Assembly (NCBI RefSeq): GCF_901933205.1
Contig: NC_044572.1
Location: 108,946,965-109,010,964, forward strand
Direction of reading: 5' to 3'
DNA: 64,000 nt
Source: Camarhynchus parvulus
Taxonomy: Eukaryota > Chordata > Aves > Passeriformes > Thraupidae
The position numbers and the translations under genes are program-made. This document shows positions 61,205-64,000 of this stretch, piece after piece. Numbering within the stretch: position 1 is the stretch's first letter; each line of letters begins with the position of its first letter. Below the pieces are notes generated by a model. That model was not told the origin of the DNA. It ran no database searches and saw nothing but the letters and a program-made list of their open reading frames with translations.

Positions 61205-64000
<2,796 letters not shown>

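Overview
The window looks like vertebrate, most likely avian, intronic DNA carrying one recognisable gene: the 5'-middle part of ASXL3 on the + strand. Eight exons were assembled by eye from GT-AG boundaries, compatible reading phases and the ASXL3 protein known from other amniotes. Together they encode about 315 consecutive residues of a protein of roughly 2,250. The bird assignment is inferred from the protein and from several CR1 LINE 3' ends carrying the ATTCTATG-type tail. It is also supported by an LTR-like repeat of a kind common in neoavian genomes. No bacterial features, rRNA, tRNA or CRISPR were seen.

Layout. Positions 1-10984 are upstream intron, with one LTR-like repeat near 4.75-5.6 kb. 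Exons A-H lie at 10985-11093, 12454-12565, 22069-22190, 34549-34666, 35587-35706, 40152-40315, 61205-61301 and 61772-61877. Exon A encodes the end of the HARE-HTH domain. Exons B-E encode a hydrophilic basic linker. Exons F-H encode the DEUBAD/ASXH domain that binds the BAP1 deubiquitinase. The remaining sequence is AT-rich intron. The first ASXL3 exons and the large C-terminal exons (including the PHD finger) lie outside the window.

Repeats cluster in the 20.9-kb intron between exons F and G. It holds a minus CR1 3' fragment at 43.5 kb and a plus CR1 at 50.2-50.65 kb. An ancient minus CR1 spans about 52.8-54.95 kb and is interrupted by a younger plus CR1 tail at 53.8 kb. Another plus CR1 lies at 56.18-56.53 kb. 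A further 1-kb minus CR1 lies downstream of exon H at 62.77-63.78 kb.

The most unusual structure is a pair of abutting near-perfect hairpins at 46304-46441. Other points of interest are an in-frame alternative acceptor for exon E that would add 23 residues, a stop-containing tandem acceptor before exon D, an unidentified decayed coding-like tract on the minus strand near 57.5-59.2 kb, and a CpG-dense exon G. No wholly new biological system could be supported. Nearly all short ORFs in the window are chance or repeat-derived.
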